From NCBI RefSeq assembly GCF_900231835.1, contig NZ_OCTN01000012.1, positions 1 through 64,000 on the forward strand: a stretch of 64,000 nucleotides of DNA. Reading direction: 5' to 3'. Every line of letters starts with the position of its first letter. Positions within the stretch are counted from its first letter, which is position 1. Source of the stretch: Pontivivens marinum. GTDB taxonomy: Bacteria; Pseudomonadota; Alphaproteobacteria; Rhodobacterales; Rhodobacteraceae. A program made the translations under genes and the position numbers. The notes under the pieces are model-generated. The model did no database searches, was not told the DNA's origin, and was given only the letters and a program-made list of their open reading frames with translations. Of this stretch, positions 43,394-55,587 are shown in pieces.

Positions 43394-43447
43394 AATGCGG
43401 ACACGTGTCGATATGCTAACCGAATTGCGATGCCGCTACCCGCTTGA

Positions 43448-45654
<2,207 letters not shown>

Positions 45655-45812
45655 TAGGATGGCGTGGTGCATTTAAAGCGTGCGCCACGCGCGACCTGTT
45701 CGCCTATAGGTTTTATTGCGAACTGATACCACTCATATTATTACAAGAAATAGCCGCATCATATTTTTACTATGCTAGATGTTTCGACAGTTCTTACTGA
45801 TCGGGTCCTGTC

Positions 45813-46349
45813 TTGCGTAGCTTGTGTTTGATGCTTGGGTTTGTTCTGTCAGGATGCAACGCATGGGACACCATGGTGACCCCAGCGCCTGTTGCACAGG
45901 GGCAGCTAACTGTTGCTGGTGCGAATTTACTGGTGCCGCTGGAAAACTCCCTATTCGCGTTTGATGAGGCAATGCCGACGATCCTTGCTGATCATGTGGG
46001 CCTATCCACTGTGGTCGCGCAAACGCGGGGTGAGGGGGCTGCGATGCAGGACCTTTGCCAATCGAGCGATAGTCGGCCCGATATTGTGCTGCTGACGCGC
46101 TCCCCACAAATGGTTGAAATCCGTCAGTGTGAGGCACGGGGCGTTGATATCAGCGCCGATCTGGTCGCGCTATATGGTGGTGGATTACACGGAGCGCCGG
46201 ATTCAGCGCAGGTCTGGGTCGCCTTTGTGCCCGATCAACTGGTGGTAAATCCTGCGGCAGAGCGTGCGGTGCGGGTCTTGCGCTATGATTTTGCGGGCCT
46301 CATAGAAGGTACGGTATACGAGCCGTATTTCACGGCACGCCGGAACTAA
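45813..46349 (+). CDS. small PstS-like lipoprotein
   Basis: A 178-residue lipoprotein. The lipobox FVLSGC is near the N-terminus; the start is a TTG or the ATG six codons on, with no strong ribosome site. The middle reads TRGEGAAMQDLCQSSDSRPDIVLLTRSP, like the SRGSGxA and residual acid tract of phosphate-binding PstS domains, but the protein is much shorter than a full binding protein. Function unknown. It sits between proB and proA and ends 15 bp before proA, so it probably shares its transcript. Confidence 0.65.
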   Translation: MRSLCLMLGFVLSGCNAWDTMVTPAPVAQGQLTVAGANLLVPLENSLFAFDEAMPTILADHVGLSTVVAQTRGEGAAMQDLCQSSDSRPDIVLLTRSPQMVEIRQCEARGVDISADLVALYGGGLHGAPDSAQVWVAFVPDQLVVNPAAERAVRVLRYDFAGLIEGTVYEPYFTARRN

Positions 46350-46364
46350 CACGCGGATATAGCT

Positions 46365-47624
46365 ATGACTGACATGGATGTGCGCGGCGTAATGGCCGCG
46401 ATGGGTAAGGCAGCACGAGCAGCTTCGGCGGAGCTTGCCTTTGCTCCGGCTGATGCCAAGCGGCATGCATTGAACGCGGCAGCGGATGCAGTAGATGCAT
46501 CAACCGCGCAGATTATTGCCGCCAATGTAAAGGATATGGCATTCGGTCGGGATAAGGGCCTGTCGCCTGCAATGCTGGACCGGTTGGAGTTGAACGAGGA
46601 GCGGATCGCGGGGATCTCTGCCGGATTGCGCACTGTTGCGGCGCAGGATGACCCCGTTGGCGCCGTTATTGCGGAATGGGATATGCCATCGGGCCTGAAC
46701 ATTCGCCGTGTGCGCACCCCGATTGGGGTGATCGGCGTGATTTATGAAAGTCGTCCGAACGTAACTGCGGATGCAGGCGCACTGTGCCTAAAGGCCGGCA
46801 ATGCGGTGATTTTGCGTGGTGGGTCTGAAAGCTTCCACTCCTCGACTGCCATTCACGAATGCTTGGTGACTGGATTGCGCACCGCCGGACTGCCCGAGGC
46901 GGCGGTGCAACTGGTTCCCACCCGTGATCGCGCTGCGGTGGGTGAGATGCTGACAATGACCGATTATATCGACGTGATCGTTCCCCGCGGTGGCAAGGGG
47001 CTGGTCGGTCGCGTGCAGGCCGATGCGCGCGTTCCGGTCTTTGCGCATCTTGAAGGGATTTGCCACGTTTATGTTGATAGCTCGGCTGATCTGGAAAAAG
47101 CCCGTGCGATTGTGCTGAACGCAAAGACACGGCGCACCGGGATTTGCGGATCGGCTGAAACGCTGCTGGTGGATCGTGCTTTCCTTGACCGGTACGAGGT
47201 TATCATTCGTGATCTGTTGACTGCCGGCGTTGATGTGCGTGGCGACGCAGAGATTGCCAAGATTGCAGGTGTTAGCGCCGCGCAGGATGATGATTTCGGG
47301 ACTGAATTCCTCGACATGATTATCGCAGCGAAGGTGGTGGACGGCGTGGATGGCGCGATTTCGCATATCCGCACCTATGGCTCGAACCACACCGACGCTG
47401 TGATCGCCGAGGATGATGCGGTTGCTGATCGGTTTTTCCAGCGGCTGGACAGTGCAATCCTGATGCGGAATGCCTCAACGCAATTCGCGGATGGTGGTGA
47501 GTTCGGCATGGGGGCGGAGATCGGCATCGCCACTGGCAAGCTGCATGCGCGCGGACCCGTCGGGGCCGAGCAGTTGACCAGCTTCAAATATCTCGTCACC
47601 GGTGACGGCACGATCCGCACCTGA
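46365..47624 (+). CDS. proA: gamma-glutamyl phosphate reductase
   Basis: 419 residues. The aldehyde-dehydrogenase-like fold carries [45 protein letters not shown], the catalytic Cys in [15 protein letters not shown], and [20 protein letters not shown]. It reduces glutamyl-5-phosphate to the semialdehyde with NADPH, the second proline step. Length and motifs are complete. Confidence 0.97.
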   Translation: MTDMDVRGVMAAMGKAARAASAELAFAPADAKRHALNAAADAVDASTAQIIAANVKDMAFGRDKGLSPAMLDRLELNEERIAGISAGLRTVAAQDDPVGAVIAEWDMPSGLNIRRVRTPIGVIGVIYESRPNVTADAGALCLKAGNAVILRGGSESFHSSTAIHECLVTGLRTAGLPEAAVQLVPTRDRAAVGEMLTMTDYIDVIVPRGGKGLVGRVQADARVPVFAHLEGICHVYVDSSADLEKARAIVLNAKTRRTGICGSAETLLVDRAFLDRYEVIIRDLLTAGVDVRGDAEIAKIAGVSAAQDDDFGTEFLDMIIAAKVVDGVDGAISHIRTYGSNHTDAVIAEDDAVADRFFQRLDSAILMRNASTQFADGGEFGMGAEIGIATGKLHARGPVGAEQLTSFKYLVTGDGTIRT

Positions 47625-47633
47625 TCCAGATGC

Positions 47634-47668
47634 AAAAGGAGCCCCGCCGATCTGGCGAGGCTCCTTTT
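47634..47668. terminator. bidirectional terminator, proA / DUF882 gene
   Basis: AAAAGGAGCC pairs perfectly with GGCTCCTTTT, with an inner CGCC/GGCG stem and GATCT loop. The A-tract and T-tract flank the stem, so it can stop transcription from both convergent genes. Confidence 0.9.
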
Positions 47669-47692
47669 ACGTGGTGCATTAGGTTTGTGGGA

Positions 47693-48259
47693 TCAGCCGC
47701 GCCAGGTACGCACTGGTCCGCAATCGAAGTGTACGAAGTTCGAGCGCGGGTAGCGACCGACGCCACCTGCATTGCAGGATACGCCTGCATCATACATATT
47801 CTGAACCGAACGGGTCGAGAGCCGCAGATCGGCAGCCATCGCACGCATGTGGTAGGAATTGCGGGCCACGCCACGGTTGCTGGCGCGCAGGGCGTTGTTC
47901 GTCTCAGGGCTGCGATAGCCGGACATCAACTGGTAGGGCTCCGTCGTTTCCATCATGCGCGATGCGGCGGCCATGATGTCGATGGTGCGAACGTCAACGG
48001 CGCGTAATTCGTTGCGGCGCCAGTCGCGGAAGATGAAGTTAACTTCGTCCAGAACCTGGGGGATGTACTCACCCTCAACCCAGTAAACACTGTCCAGACG
48101 CTCACCCGTGCGGGGGTTGTAGAGCTTGAGGCTGCGGATATCACCTGCACCGGTCAGAACGGCAGGGGTATCGGCAAAACTCGGGGCTGCTGCAATTGCG
48201 CTTAGGCCCACTAGACCGCCCAGCAAACTACGCCGGGAAACGACACTCACGTCGGTCAT
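47693..48259 (-). CDS. DUF882 / YcbK-type peptidoglycan-associated protein
   Basis: 188 residues. The N-terminus has a twin-arginine signal (SRRSLLGGLVG). The domain is the peptidase-M15-like DUF882 fold of YcbK/MepK: LMSGYRSPETNNALR, SYHMRAMAADLR (zinc His and Asp), and FVHFDCGPVR with the last His. In E. coli MepK cuts L,D-crosslinks. It is divergent from an L,D-transpeptidase gene across 309 bp, the same functional pair as E. coli ycbB-ycbK. Confidence 0.9.
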   Translation of the reverse strand: MTDVSVVSRRSLLGGLVGLSAIAAAPSFADTPAVLTGAGDIRSLKLYNPRTGERLDSVYWVEGEYIPQVLDEVNFIFRDWRRNELRAVDVRTIDIMAAASRMMETTEPYQLMSGYRSPETNNALRASNRGVARNSYHMRAMAADLRLSTRSVQNMYDAGVSCNAGGVGRYPRSNFVHFDCGPVRTWRG

Positions 48260-48568
48260 GAAATAATCCTTAAGTCTGTCCCATTGGCTGCAACCTTCGG
48301 TGGTAACCGTGATCGCTTGGTAAATTTATTGCACACACGATTTTTTCATCCAAGTGGCAGTTGTGCAGCAACCTTTTCCGAAGTTGTGCGCTATATAAGA
48401 GGTGCAAAGCCGTTTTGTGTTCGCGTTTGTTCTACTTTCCTAACGCGTAAGGTCAATTCGGTTGACGTTTCGGCGAGAAATCGCCGGTATTCTGGGGGCA
48501 CCTCATGTGGATCGGCGAAGTTTCGCCGTAATCGTGGCGGTCTAAAACTGTGTCAAAGGGCGTAAGCA
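48260..48568. other. divergent promoter region
   Basis: 309 bp between two cell-wall genes. No gene seen. Both promoters should lie here; no specific operator was recognised. Confidence 0.45.
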
Positions 48569-50320
48569 GTGTATCAATTTAGCAACTCAGCAATTTTCGG
48601 AGCTGTTTCCCTGCTCGCACTGACTGCGGGCAGCGGTGCGATTGCACAGGTCAGCGTAGATTCGAACGTGGAGACACCTATCGCGGTTGCGATGCCGATC
48701 TGGTCCGAACTGGCGGATATTGTGCAGATCGACGCATCCATGGAGGTCGCGTCCTTCTACGCTGATCGCAACTATGCGCCATTGTTTATGGCAAATGACG
48801 CTGAGGTCGCGCGGGCCGTTATCGACGCACTCGCCTCGCAGCACCTGCACGCATTGCCTGAATGGGGTGATCGCTTAGAGCCACTGAGCCGCCATGTTGC
48901 GGCCGCCGTTGATGGATATCCAACGGCTGAGGGGGAAGTAGCCTTTGCTGAGGCATATATCGCCCTGGCACAGGCACGGCTGACGGGTGTTGTTGTTCCG
49001 ACACGGTTGAGCGATGACATGTATGTCTTTCCGCCAGAAATCAGCGCAGCAACGGCGCTGGATGCCTTGGCTGAGCAGGCGGCCCCTGTGCGTTATCTGA
49101 TGGATCTAGCGCCAGATCATCCTGATTACGCGCCGCTATTGGCCCTGCGGGCGGAGCTTGAGCAAGTTGTCGCCAATGGCGGATGGGGCGCTGCGGATGT
49201 TCCGTCGGGCGCATCGATTCGTGCGGGTGAGCGGGACGAGCGCGTTCCGGCTATCCGTGCGCGCTTGCTCGCCCTTGGCGATATTGAGGGGCCGCGCGCG
49301 CAGCGTGTGATGCCTGTTGTTACGCCAGTAGCCACAACGCAACCGCTGGATGATACGCCGCTAGATGCCACATCGGTATCAAATGCCGTGCAACCCGATC
49401 CCACCTATATGGATGATGCGACGGTTGCTGCATTGATGGCGTTTCAGACCCGCCACGGGCTGAACGATGACGGTGTTATCGGGCCGAAGACGTTGGCCGC
49501 GCTCAACACAACTGCGGATGAGCGTTTGCGGCAGGTTCTGGTGAATCTGGAGCGGGTGCGCTGGACCGATTGGGATCGCAATGAAAAGCATATCTACGTC
49601 AACCTCGCGGATTACCGGATGTGGTTGCGTGAAAATGGTGAGGAGCTGTTCACCACTCGCACCGTGATCGGGTCCAGTCGCCATCAGACGGTCGAGTTCT
49701 CCGATACCATGACCCATCTGGTTGTGAATCCGACGTGGACTGTTCCACGCTCGATCGCGACCGAGGAAATCCTGCCCGCACTGCGTGACAATCCGAACTA
49801 CCTCAATGAACGGAACATGACGCTGATCGACGACGGTACAGGCGTTTGGACGCCTTCGGATACGTCGCTGATCAACTGGGCGAATTTTTCCGAGAGCTTC
49901 TTCCCGTGGTGGATCCGTCAGGGGCCGGGGCCGGGCAACTCGCTGGGCAATGTGAAATTCATGTTCCCGAACCAGTTCGCGATCTACCTGCACGACACGC
50001 CATCGCGCAGCCTGTTCGCCCGCGACGCTCGCGCCTTTAGCCACGGCTGCGTTCGTGTTGCTGACCCAACCGGTCTAGCCGAGGTGCTGTTGCAGCCACA
50101 AAGCAGTGATCCACTGGGCCTGTTCCAGCGTCATCGCGCAACGGGTCGGGAAACGACTGTGAACTTGCAGGAGCGTCCGGCGGTTCACATCGACTACCGC
50201 ACCGTCTGGATTGATGAGAGCGGCCAGGTTCAATATCGCGATGACGTATATGGTCGCGATGCGCTGGTTCTGAACGCTATGCAGGATCTGGGCGTGCAGA
50301 CAGGTCAGCCACAGGGCTGA
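48569..50320 (+). CDS. L,D-transpeptidase (YcbB/LdtD-type)
   Basis: 583 residues, starting at a GTG, with a signal peptide (IFGAVSLLALTAGSGAIAQ). A peptidoglycan-binding helix domain lies near 280-315 (ALMAFQTRHGLNDDGVIGPKT, shown in part). The YkuD catalytic domain follows, with PSRSLFARDARAFSHGCVRV containing the His and catalytic Cys. It makes 3-3 cross-links or anchors proteins to peptidoglycan in the periplasm. Paired with the divergent DUF882 endopeptidase-like gene. Confidence 0.92.
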   Translation: MYQFSNSAIFGAVSLLALTAGSGAIAQVSVDSNVETPIAVAMPIWSELADIVQIDASMEVASFYADRNYAPLFMANDAEVARAVIDALASQHLHALPEWGDRLEPLSRHVAAAVDGYPTAEGEVAFAEAYIALAQARLTGVVVPTRLSDDMYVFPPEISAATALDALAEQAAPVRYLMDLAPDHPDYAPLLALRAELEQVVANGGWGAADVPSGASIRAGERDERVPAIRARLLALGDIEGPRAQRVMPVVTPVATTQPLDDTPLDATSVSNAVQPDPTYMDDATVAALMAFQTRHGLNDDGVIGPKTLAALNTTADERLRQVLVNLERVRWTDWDRNEKHIYVNLADYRMWLRENGEELFTTRTVIGSSRHQTVEFSDTMTHLVVNPTWTVPRSIATEEILPALRDNPNYLNERNMTLIDDGTGVWTPSDTSLINWANFSESFFPWWIRQGPGPGNSLGNVKFMFPNQFAIYLHDTPSRSLFARDARAFSHGCVRVADPTGLAEVLLQPQSSDPLGLFQRHRATGRETTVNLQERPAVHIDYRTVWIDESGQVQYRDDVYGRDALVLNAMQDLGVQTGQPQG

Positions 50321-50404
50321 CGCAAAGTCCGGCTGCGTTGCGTAGCCGGACCCTTCCATCAGGTTGGCGGGCGCTCTATATCTTCCTGAAACGGAGTGCA
50401 GATT

Positions 50405-51493
50405 ATGGCCCTGACTATTGGTGAGATTGCGACGCAAATTGGTGCACAGGCAGTGGGCGATATATCGCTACAGCCCGTGCGCCCCCGGCAGCCGGATGAG
50501 GCAGGCGCGGATGATTTGGCGTTGGCTATGGAGAGCGCTTTTGCAGCGCAACTGGCAGATAGCTCCGTTCGGATGGCTGTGCTGAGCGACGGGGCTGATT
50601 GGCAGGCATTGGGGCTGAAGGCCGCAATTCTGGTGGCCCGCCCACGTTATGCAATGGCGGGCATTTCACGCCTGTTCGATACGCGCACAGCGGGTGCGGG
50701 CATTCACCCATCTGCATCTATCGATCCCACGGCAGAGCTGGGGCCCGATGTCAGTGTCGGGCCAATGGCTGTCATTGGGGCCCGTGCGAAAATCGGCGCA
50801 GGGTCGAATATTCAGGCGCAAGTATTTGTGGGCGACGATGCAGTGATCGGTGCGGATGCGCTGCTGATGCCGGGGTGTCGCATCGGAACCGGTGTTCGTA
50901 TCGGCGACCGGTTTATCGGGCAAATGAATGCGGTGATTGGCGGGGACGGTTTCTCGTTCGTCACGGCGCGCCCCAGCGCGGTTGAGGATTATATGGCCGC
51001 TGGCACGATCAGCGCCTCGATGAAGCCGGACCGGCATGAGCGGATCAACTCTCTCGGCTCAGTCTTGCTGGGCGATGATGTTGAGGTTGGCGCAAGCTCG
51101 GTCATTGATAAGGGCACGGTTTCGGACACCCGTATCGGAAACGGTGTGAAGGTCGATGCGCAGGTCATGATCGGACATAACGTGCAGATTGACGATACGA
51201 CTCTACTATGTGCACAGGTGGGTATTGCCGGATCGTCACAAATTGGAAAAAGAGTTGTTCTGGGCGGTCAGGTCGGCGTGGCAGATCACGTCACTATAGG
51301 CGATGACGCTATTGCACTGGGTATGTCCGGTGTTACTAGTCGAGTACCTGACCGGACGGTGGTTATAGGCTATCCTGCAGTAAAGCAGGAGACGTTCATA
51401 AAAATGTATAAAGCTATGCGTCGACTGCCAATGATGGCAGAGAAGTTAAACATGCTTCACAAACGGGTTACAAACCCCGATGACAAGAGCTAA
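50405..51493 (+). CDS. lpxD: UDP-3-O-acylglucosamine N-acyltransferase
   Basis: 362 residues. An N-terminal uridine-binding domain (~1-100) precedes a left-handed beta-helix of hexapeptide repeats (VGPMAVIGARAKIGAG, VGDDAVIGADALLMPG). The catalytic His region is MIGHNVQIDDTT, followed by GISG-type ends (IAGSSQIGKRVVLGGQVGVA). It is the third step of lipid A assembly. The start is at MALTIGE. An ACP and ketoacyl synthase follow and may serve lipid A acyl supply. Confidence 0.95.
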   Translation: MALTIGEIATQIGAQAVGDISLQPVRPRQPDEAGADDLALAMESAFAAQLADSSVRMAVLSDGADWQALGLKAAILVARPRYAMAGISRLFDTRTAGAGIHPSASIDPTAELGPDVSVGPMAVIGARAKIGAGSNIQAQVFVGDDAVIGADALLMPGCRIGTGVRIGDRFIGQMNAVIGGDGFSFVTARPSAVEDYMAAGTISASMKPDRHERINSLGSVLLGDDVEVGASSVIDKGTVSDTRIGNGVKVDAQVMIGHNVQIDDTTLLCAQVGIAGSSQIGKRVVLGGQVGVADHVTIGDDAIALGMSGVTSRVPDRTVVIGYPAVKQETFIKMYKAMRRLPMMAEKLNMLHKRVTNPDDKS

Positions 51494-51522
51494 GAGCCGA
51501 AGCGACGAATGAGGGCCTACCG

Positions 51523-51789
51523 ATGTCGGATGATGTTACTGAAAAGATGCGCGCGATTATCGCAGAGCAGGCCGTGCTAGACCCGTCCGAGGTTAGCATG
51601 GACGCAACGCTGGACGATCTGGGCATTGATAGCCTGGGTCTGGTTGAGGCGGTTTTCGCGATCGAAGAAGAATTCGACGTGCAGGTCCCGTTTAACGCGA
51701 ATGATCCCGCGGATTCCCAGTTCGATATTTCCAATGTGCAAAGCATGGTCAATGCGGTGAAGCAGCTCGTCGCGGCGAAGCCGGACTGA
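51523..51789 (+). CDS. acyl carrier protein, specialised
   Basis: 88 residues. The phosphopantetheine site is DDLGIDSLGLVEAVFAIEEEF, with the Ser in DSL. An insertion before the last helix (NDPADSQFDISNVQS) distinguishes it from the housekeeping AcpP and recalls NodF/AcpXL-like carriers. It lies 29 bp after lpxD and 1 bp before a ketoacyl synthase gene, so it probably carries a special acyl chain for lipid A or a related lipid; this is inference. Confidence 0.88.
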   Translation: MSDDVTEKMRAIIAEQAVLDPSEVSMDATLDDLGIDSLGLVEAVFAIEEEFDVQVPFNANDPADSQFDISNVQSMVNAVKQLVAAKPD

Positions 51790-51790
51790 G

Positions 51791-52999
51791 ATGCGACGCG
51801 TCGTAATCACAGGGCAGGGCGCGATTAACGCGCTGGGGCACACCGCAACAGAAACCTGCACCGCAATGCGTGAGGGACGGCAGGGCATCGGCCAGCTGGA
51901 ATTCCGCGACGTATCCCGCCTGTCGATCCAGATCGGCGGGCAGGTGCGGGGGCATGATGCCTCAAGCCTGTTTAGCCGCCAGCAATTGTCGCTCTACGAT
52001 CCGAACACCCAGTTCGCTCTGATCGCGGCGGCTGAGGCGATGCAGCAATCGGGCCTACAGGTTAGCGACGAACTGGCACCGCGTGCCGGCGTTATCATGG
52101 GCAATTCCGGTGGTGGCCTACAGACCATCGATGAAAATTACCGGACGGTTTATGAGGAGGGGAAAAACAGGGTCCACCCCTTCGTTATTCCGCGCCTGAT
52201 GAACAGTGCAGCTGCCTCGCATATTTCGATGACCTATGGGCTAAAGGGACCGACCTTTACGGTTTCTACGGCCTGCGCATCATCCAACCACGCGATGGGG
52301 CAGGCGTTTGAGACGATCCTGCTTGGCAATGCCGATGTGATGCTGACCGGAGGCTCCGAGTCCATGCTGGTCTTTGGCGGGATCAAGGCGTGGGAAGGTC
52401 TGCGTGTGATGTCCAAGGATGCCTGCCGACCGTTCTCGAAAAACCGCAACGGTATGGTACAGGGGGAGGGGGCAGCGGTTTTTGTCTTCGAGGAATACGA
52501 GCATGCCCGCGCCCGTGGTGCCGAGATTTTGGCCGAGGTTGTCGGTTTTGCCATGACCTCCGATGCGTCCGATATCGTTATGCCCAGTCGTGAGGGCGCG
52601 GCGCGCGCTATGCAGGGTGCGCTACGTTCCGCCAGCGCGAATGCAGACGAAGTTGGCTATATAAACGCGCATGGCACGGGGACGGCGGCGAATGACCGTT
52701 CGGAATGTGCGGCCGTGCGTGAGGTATTTGGCGATCATGCGGATAACCTGATGATCTCCGCGACGAAATCGATGCATGGCCACCTGATTGGCGGGACCGG
52801 CGCGGTTGAACTGCTGGCTTGCATCATGGCCCTGCGTGAGGGCGTGATTGCACCAACCATCGGTTATGAGGATCCGGATCCCGATTGCGATCTGGATGTT
52901 GTTCCGAACGAGGCACGCGACGCGGATGTCTCGCTGGTGATGACCAATGCGTTTGCCTTTGGAGGGTTGAACGCTGTGCTTGCCTTGCGGCGCATCTAG
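51791..52999 (+). CDS. beta-ketoacyl-ACP synthase (FabF/NodE-like)
   Basis: 402 residues. The thiolase-fold Cys-His-His triad is visible: Cys in TVSTACASSNHAMG, His in NAHGTGTAANDRSE and His in TKSMHGHLIGGTGAVE. The terminal NAFAFGGLNAVL is also typical. It lies directly after the specialised ACP gene, like NodF-NodE or the rhizobial long-chain acyl cluster. It should elongate an acyl chain on that ACP. A terminator follows. Confidence 0.92.
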   Translation: MRRVVITGQGAINALGHTATETCTAMREGRQGIGQLEFRDVSRLSIQIGGQVRGHDASSLFSRQQLSLYDPNTQFALIAAAEAMQQSGLQVSDELAPRAGVIMGNSGGGLQTIDENYRTVYEEGKNRVHPFVIPRLMNSAAASHISMTYGLKGPTFTVSTACASSNHAMGQAFETILLGNADVMLTGGSESMLVFGGIKAWEGLRVMSKDACRPFSKNRNGMVQGEGAAVFVFEEYEHARARGAEILAEVVGFAMTSDASDIVMPSREGAARAMQGALRSASANADEVGYINAHGTGTAANDRSECAAVREVFGDHADNLMISATKSMHGHLIGGTGAVELLACIMALREGVIAPTIGYEDPDPDCDLDVVPNEARDADVSLVMTNAFAFGGLNAVLALRRI

Positions 53000-53008
53000 A
53001 AAGGAAAA

Positions 53009-53027
53009 GGGGCGCACGCGGCGCCCC
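53009..53027. terminator. terminator between ketoacyl synthase and ialB-like gene
   Basis: GGGGCGC pairs with GCGCCCC around ACGCG, preceded by an A-rich stretch (AAGGAAAA) that would be the T-tract for the convergent leftward gene. It lies between the two convergent stops. Confidence 0.75.
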
Positions 53028-53038
53028 TGATCTACATT

Positions 53039-53641
53039 TTACTGTAGTGCGTTATAGGCTGCCGTAAATCCGGCGAGGCTGATCGTCAGCGTGATCGGAT
53101 TTTCCTGCACGTTGATCGCCGCCACGGTCAGGGTCAGGTTGTTACCTGCCTTCATCGAGTCGATTTGACCCTGATTCAGACCGAAGCGCGATACGCAGCC
53201 ACTTTCCACACAAAAGCTGTACTGGAACTGCTGCGCGCGGCCATTATCGACGCGGAACACCACGCCCTCTGGCAGAATCACACCCAGTGGGAACACGGCA
53301 GTCACACCTGCAACTGCGTTCGAGCCGCTGGCCAGCTTGATGATTGTGAATTCCGCAGCGGGGCGGCCCAGATCGTTATTGGCGACCTGAAACAGGATGC
53401 ACTCCTCGGTCTCGCCGACGCAGCGCAGCTCCCAATCATTGAACTGGTTCGTCACGGTGTCAGGTACGGCACCGGTCCGTTCAACTGATGCAGTCGGGGA
53501 CACTGTTGGCTCAGGCTCGGGTGCAGGGGCGGGGGCCGCTGGAGCAGGTGCGGAAAAGCCAGTGGTTGGGCCGCTTTGCGCGTATAGGCCTGTGCCCAGT
53601 GAACATAGCAGAGCGGTAATTGCGATGGCGCGGAATGTCAT
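53039..53641 (-). CDS. invasion-associated locus B (IalB) family protein
   Basis: 200 residues with signal peptide (ITALLCSLGTGLYAQ) and a Pro/Ala-rich linker ([15 protein letters not shown]). The IalB domain follows: FNDWELRCVGETEECILFQ with paired Cys, LPEGVVFRVDNG, FSFCVESGCVSRFGL-like (seen as YSFCVESGCVSRFGL). Periplasmic. The name comes from Bartonella; in free-living roseobacters it is a common envelope protein of unknown role. Confidence 0.9.
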   Translation of the reverse strand: MTFRAIAITALLCSLGTGLYAQSGPTTGFSAPAPAAPAPAPEPEPTVSPTASVERTGAVPDTVTNQFNDWELRCVGETEECILFQVANNDLGRPAAEFTIIKLASGSNAVAGVTAVFPLGVILPEGVVFRVDNGRAQQFQYSFCVESGCVSRFGLNQGQIDSMKAGNNLTLTVAAINVQENPITLTISLAGFTAAYNALQ

Positions 53642-54018
53642 GTCAGACCCCGTTATTCGTTCAGACCAATAGTAAAGACAAATACCCAGATGTGTGCGGG
53701 CATATCGTGCAGCAAAGAGGTGTCAGGTCCGGCCTTCACTGTCAACGTGATGCCGGTATATCAGCGCGGATGCCGTCCAAATGGGGTATTAAACTGAAAA
53801 GAGGCGCCCCGATGAGCGCCTCTCTCCGTCCCGCTTTTTGCGGAATTATCCCTGTCAGACCCGGACGAACCATTGTCTTGAACGAACGCTACGTAATGAA
53901 ATTCGCTCCGTCAATAGCCACGTAACAAGAATGTGACAGCATGGCATGGAACACTTTCACAGTGGCACGACGGGGGGACATCTGTAATCTGCATCCAAAG
54001 CATAACGCAGGAGACGTG
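53642..54018. other. intergenic region with an isolated hairpin
   Basis: 377 bp between divergent genes. It contains an 8-bp hairpin at 53800-53823 (AGAGGCGC / GCGCCTCT). No open frame is convincing. Divergent promoters would not need a terminator here, so a small RNA could be encoded. Confidence 0.4.
53800..53823. terminator. isolated terminator-like hairpin
   Basis: AGAGGCGC pairs with GCGCCTCT around an 8-nt loop CCCGATGA, preceded by AAAAG and followed by CTCCGTCCCGC then TTTTT. It is not at the end of any recognised gene. Confidence 0.5.
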
Positions 54019-55575
54019 ATGACCGACAGTATCTTTACCGGCGGCGGGGGCGTGGCACAGGATGAGGCGCAAGAACTCAAGCTGAAATATGCCAACCGCC
54101 ATGGCTTGATTGCGGGTGCCACCGGAACAGGTAAGACGGTTACTTTGCAAATTCTGGCAGAGGGCTTTTCCGCCGCTGGCGTTCCTGTGTTCCTGTCCGA
54201 TGTGAAGGGTGATCTGGCGGGGCTATCCCAACCCGGTTCTGAAACGGCGCCACTACATCCCAAACTGGTGGAGCGGGCGGCGAAAATCGGGCTCGAATCC
54301 TATAGCTACACCGCCTTTCCCGTCACATTCTGGGACATGTTCGGTGAAAAGGGGCATCCCGTTCGCACAACCGTGGCCGAGATGGGGCCGCTACTCTTGG
54401 CTCGCTTGCTGGAGTTGAGTGAGGCACAGGAGGGCGTTTTAAACATCGCCTTTCGCGTCGCGGACGAACAGGGATTGGCGCTGCTGGATCTCAAGGATTT
54501 GCAGGCTCTGCTGGTTTGGGTCGGTGAAAACGGCTCCGAACTTAGCCTGCGCTACGGCAACGTTTCGCGCGCTTCGGTCGGGGCCATTCAGCGTCGATTG
54601 TTGGTTCTGGAAAATCAGGGCGGCGCAAATTTGTTCGGTGAACCTGCGCTGGCGCTAGAGGATATGATCGCGCTGGATACGGATGGGCGGGGGCGGATCA
54701 ACGTGCTGGCCGCCGACCGCTTGATGCAGTCGCCGGGCCTATACGCGACATTCCTGCTATGGCTGCTGAGCGAGCTGTTCGAGCAATTGCCCGAGGTGGG
54801 CGATCCCGAAAAGCCCCGCTTCGTGTTCTTCTTTGATGAGGCACACCTGCTATTCGACGACGCACCTGATGCGCTGATTGATAAGGTGGAGCAGGTCGCC
54901 CGCCTGATCCGGTCCAAGGGGGTCGGCGTTTGGTTCGTAACGCAAAACCCTGACGATATACCTGCGGATATTCTGGGGCAGTTGGGCAACCGCGTTCAAC
55001 ATGCCTTGCGCGCCTATACGCCACGGGATCAAAAGGGCCTGCGCGCGGCGGCCGAGACATTCCGCCCGAACCCCCGCTTTGATACCGAGGACGCAATCCG
55101 AGATGTCGGAATTGGCGAGGCCGTAACTAGCTACCTGCAAAAGAAGGGCGTGCCCGGAATTGCCGAACGTACCCTGATCCGCCCGCCTGCATCGCGCATG
55201 GGCACGATTACGGATGCGGAGCGGGCGGCGACTATGGCCGGATCAACGCTTGGTGCGAAATACGATACGCCGCTGGATCGTGAGAGCGCCTTTGAGATCC
55301 TACGCAAGCGTGCAGAAACCGCAGCGGTTGAGGAGGAGCCGGAGGAAGCCCCCATTCGTGATCGCAGCTATCGGGGCAGCAACAGCGCGCCCACCAGTCG
55401 TGAATATAATAGTGGGCGGCGCTACAGTCCGGGAAATGCAAAGGTTCGCACGACACGGTCCCGCTCTGATTCCGTGGCCACGACATTCGGCAAATCACTG
55501 GCGCGCCAGCTTGGGACACAGATGGGGCGGCAAATTACACGTGGTATTATGGGTGGGCTGTTCAGGGGGCGTTAA
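54019..55575 (+). CDS. HerA/YjgR-like ATPase (DUF853)
   Basis: 518 residues. Walker A is [11 protein letters not shown] (near 32-42), followed by [16 protein letters not shown]; Walker B is [38 protein letters not shown] is a sensor-like block shared with the YjgR family of HerA/FtsK-type ATPases. The C-terminus is basic and low-complexity ([13 protein letters not shown]-type, seen as [11 protein letters not shown]). The start follows GCAGGAGACGTG. Role in DNA processing is assumed by homology, not shown. Confidence 0.9.
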   Translation: MTDSIFTGGGGVAQDEAQELKLKYANRHGLIAGATGTGKTVTLQILAEGFSAAGVPVFLSDVKGDLAGLSQPGSETAPLHPKLVERAAKIGLESYSYTAFPVTFWDMFGEKGHPVRTTVAEMGPLLLARLLELSEAQEGVLNIAFRVADEQGLALLDLKDLQALLVWVGENGSELSLRYGNVSRASVGAIQRRLLVLENQGGANLFGEPALALEDMIALDTDGRGRINVLAADRLMQSPGLYATFLLWLLSELFEQLPEVGDPEKPRFVFFFDEAHLLFDDAPDALIDKVEQVARLIRSKGVGVWFVTQNPDDIPADILGQLGNRVQHALRAYTPRDQKGLRAAAETFRPNPRFDTEDAIRDVGIGEAVTSYLQKKGVPGIAERTLIRPPASRMGTITDAERAATMAGSTLGAKYDTPLDRESAFEILRKRAETAAVEEEPEEAPIRDRSYRGSNSAPTSREYNSGRRYSPGNAKVRTTRSRSDSVATTFGKSLARQLGTQMGRQITRGIMGGLFRGR

Positions 55576-55587
55576 GCCCCCTCGCGA

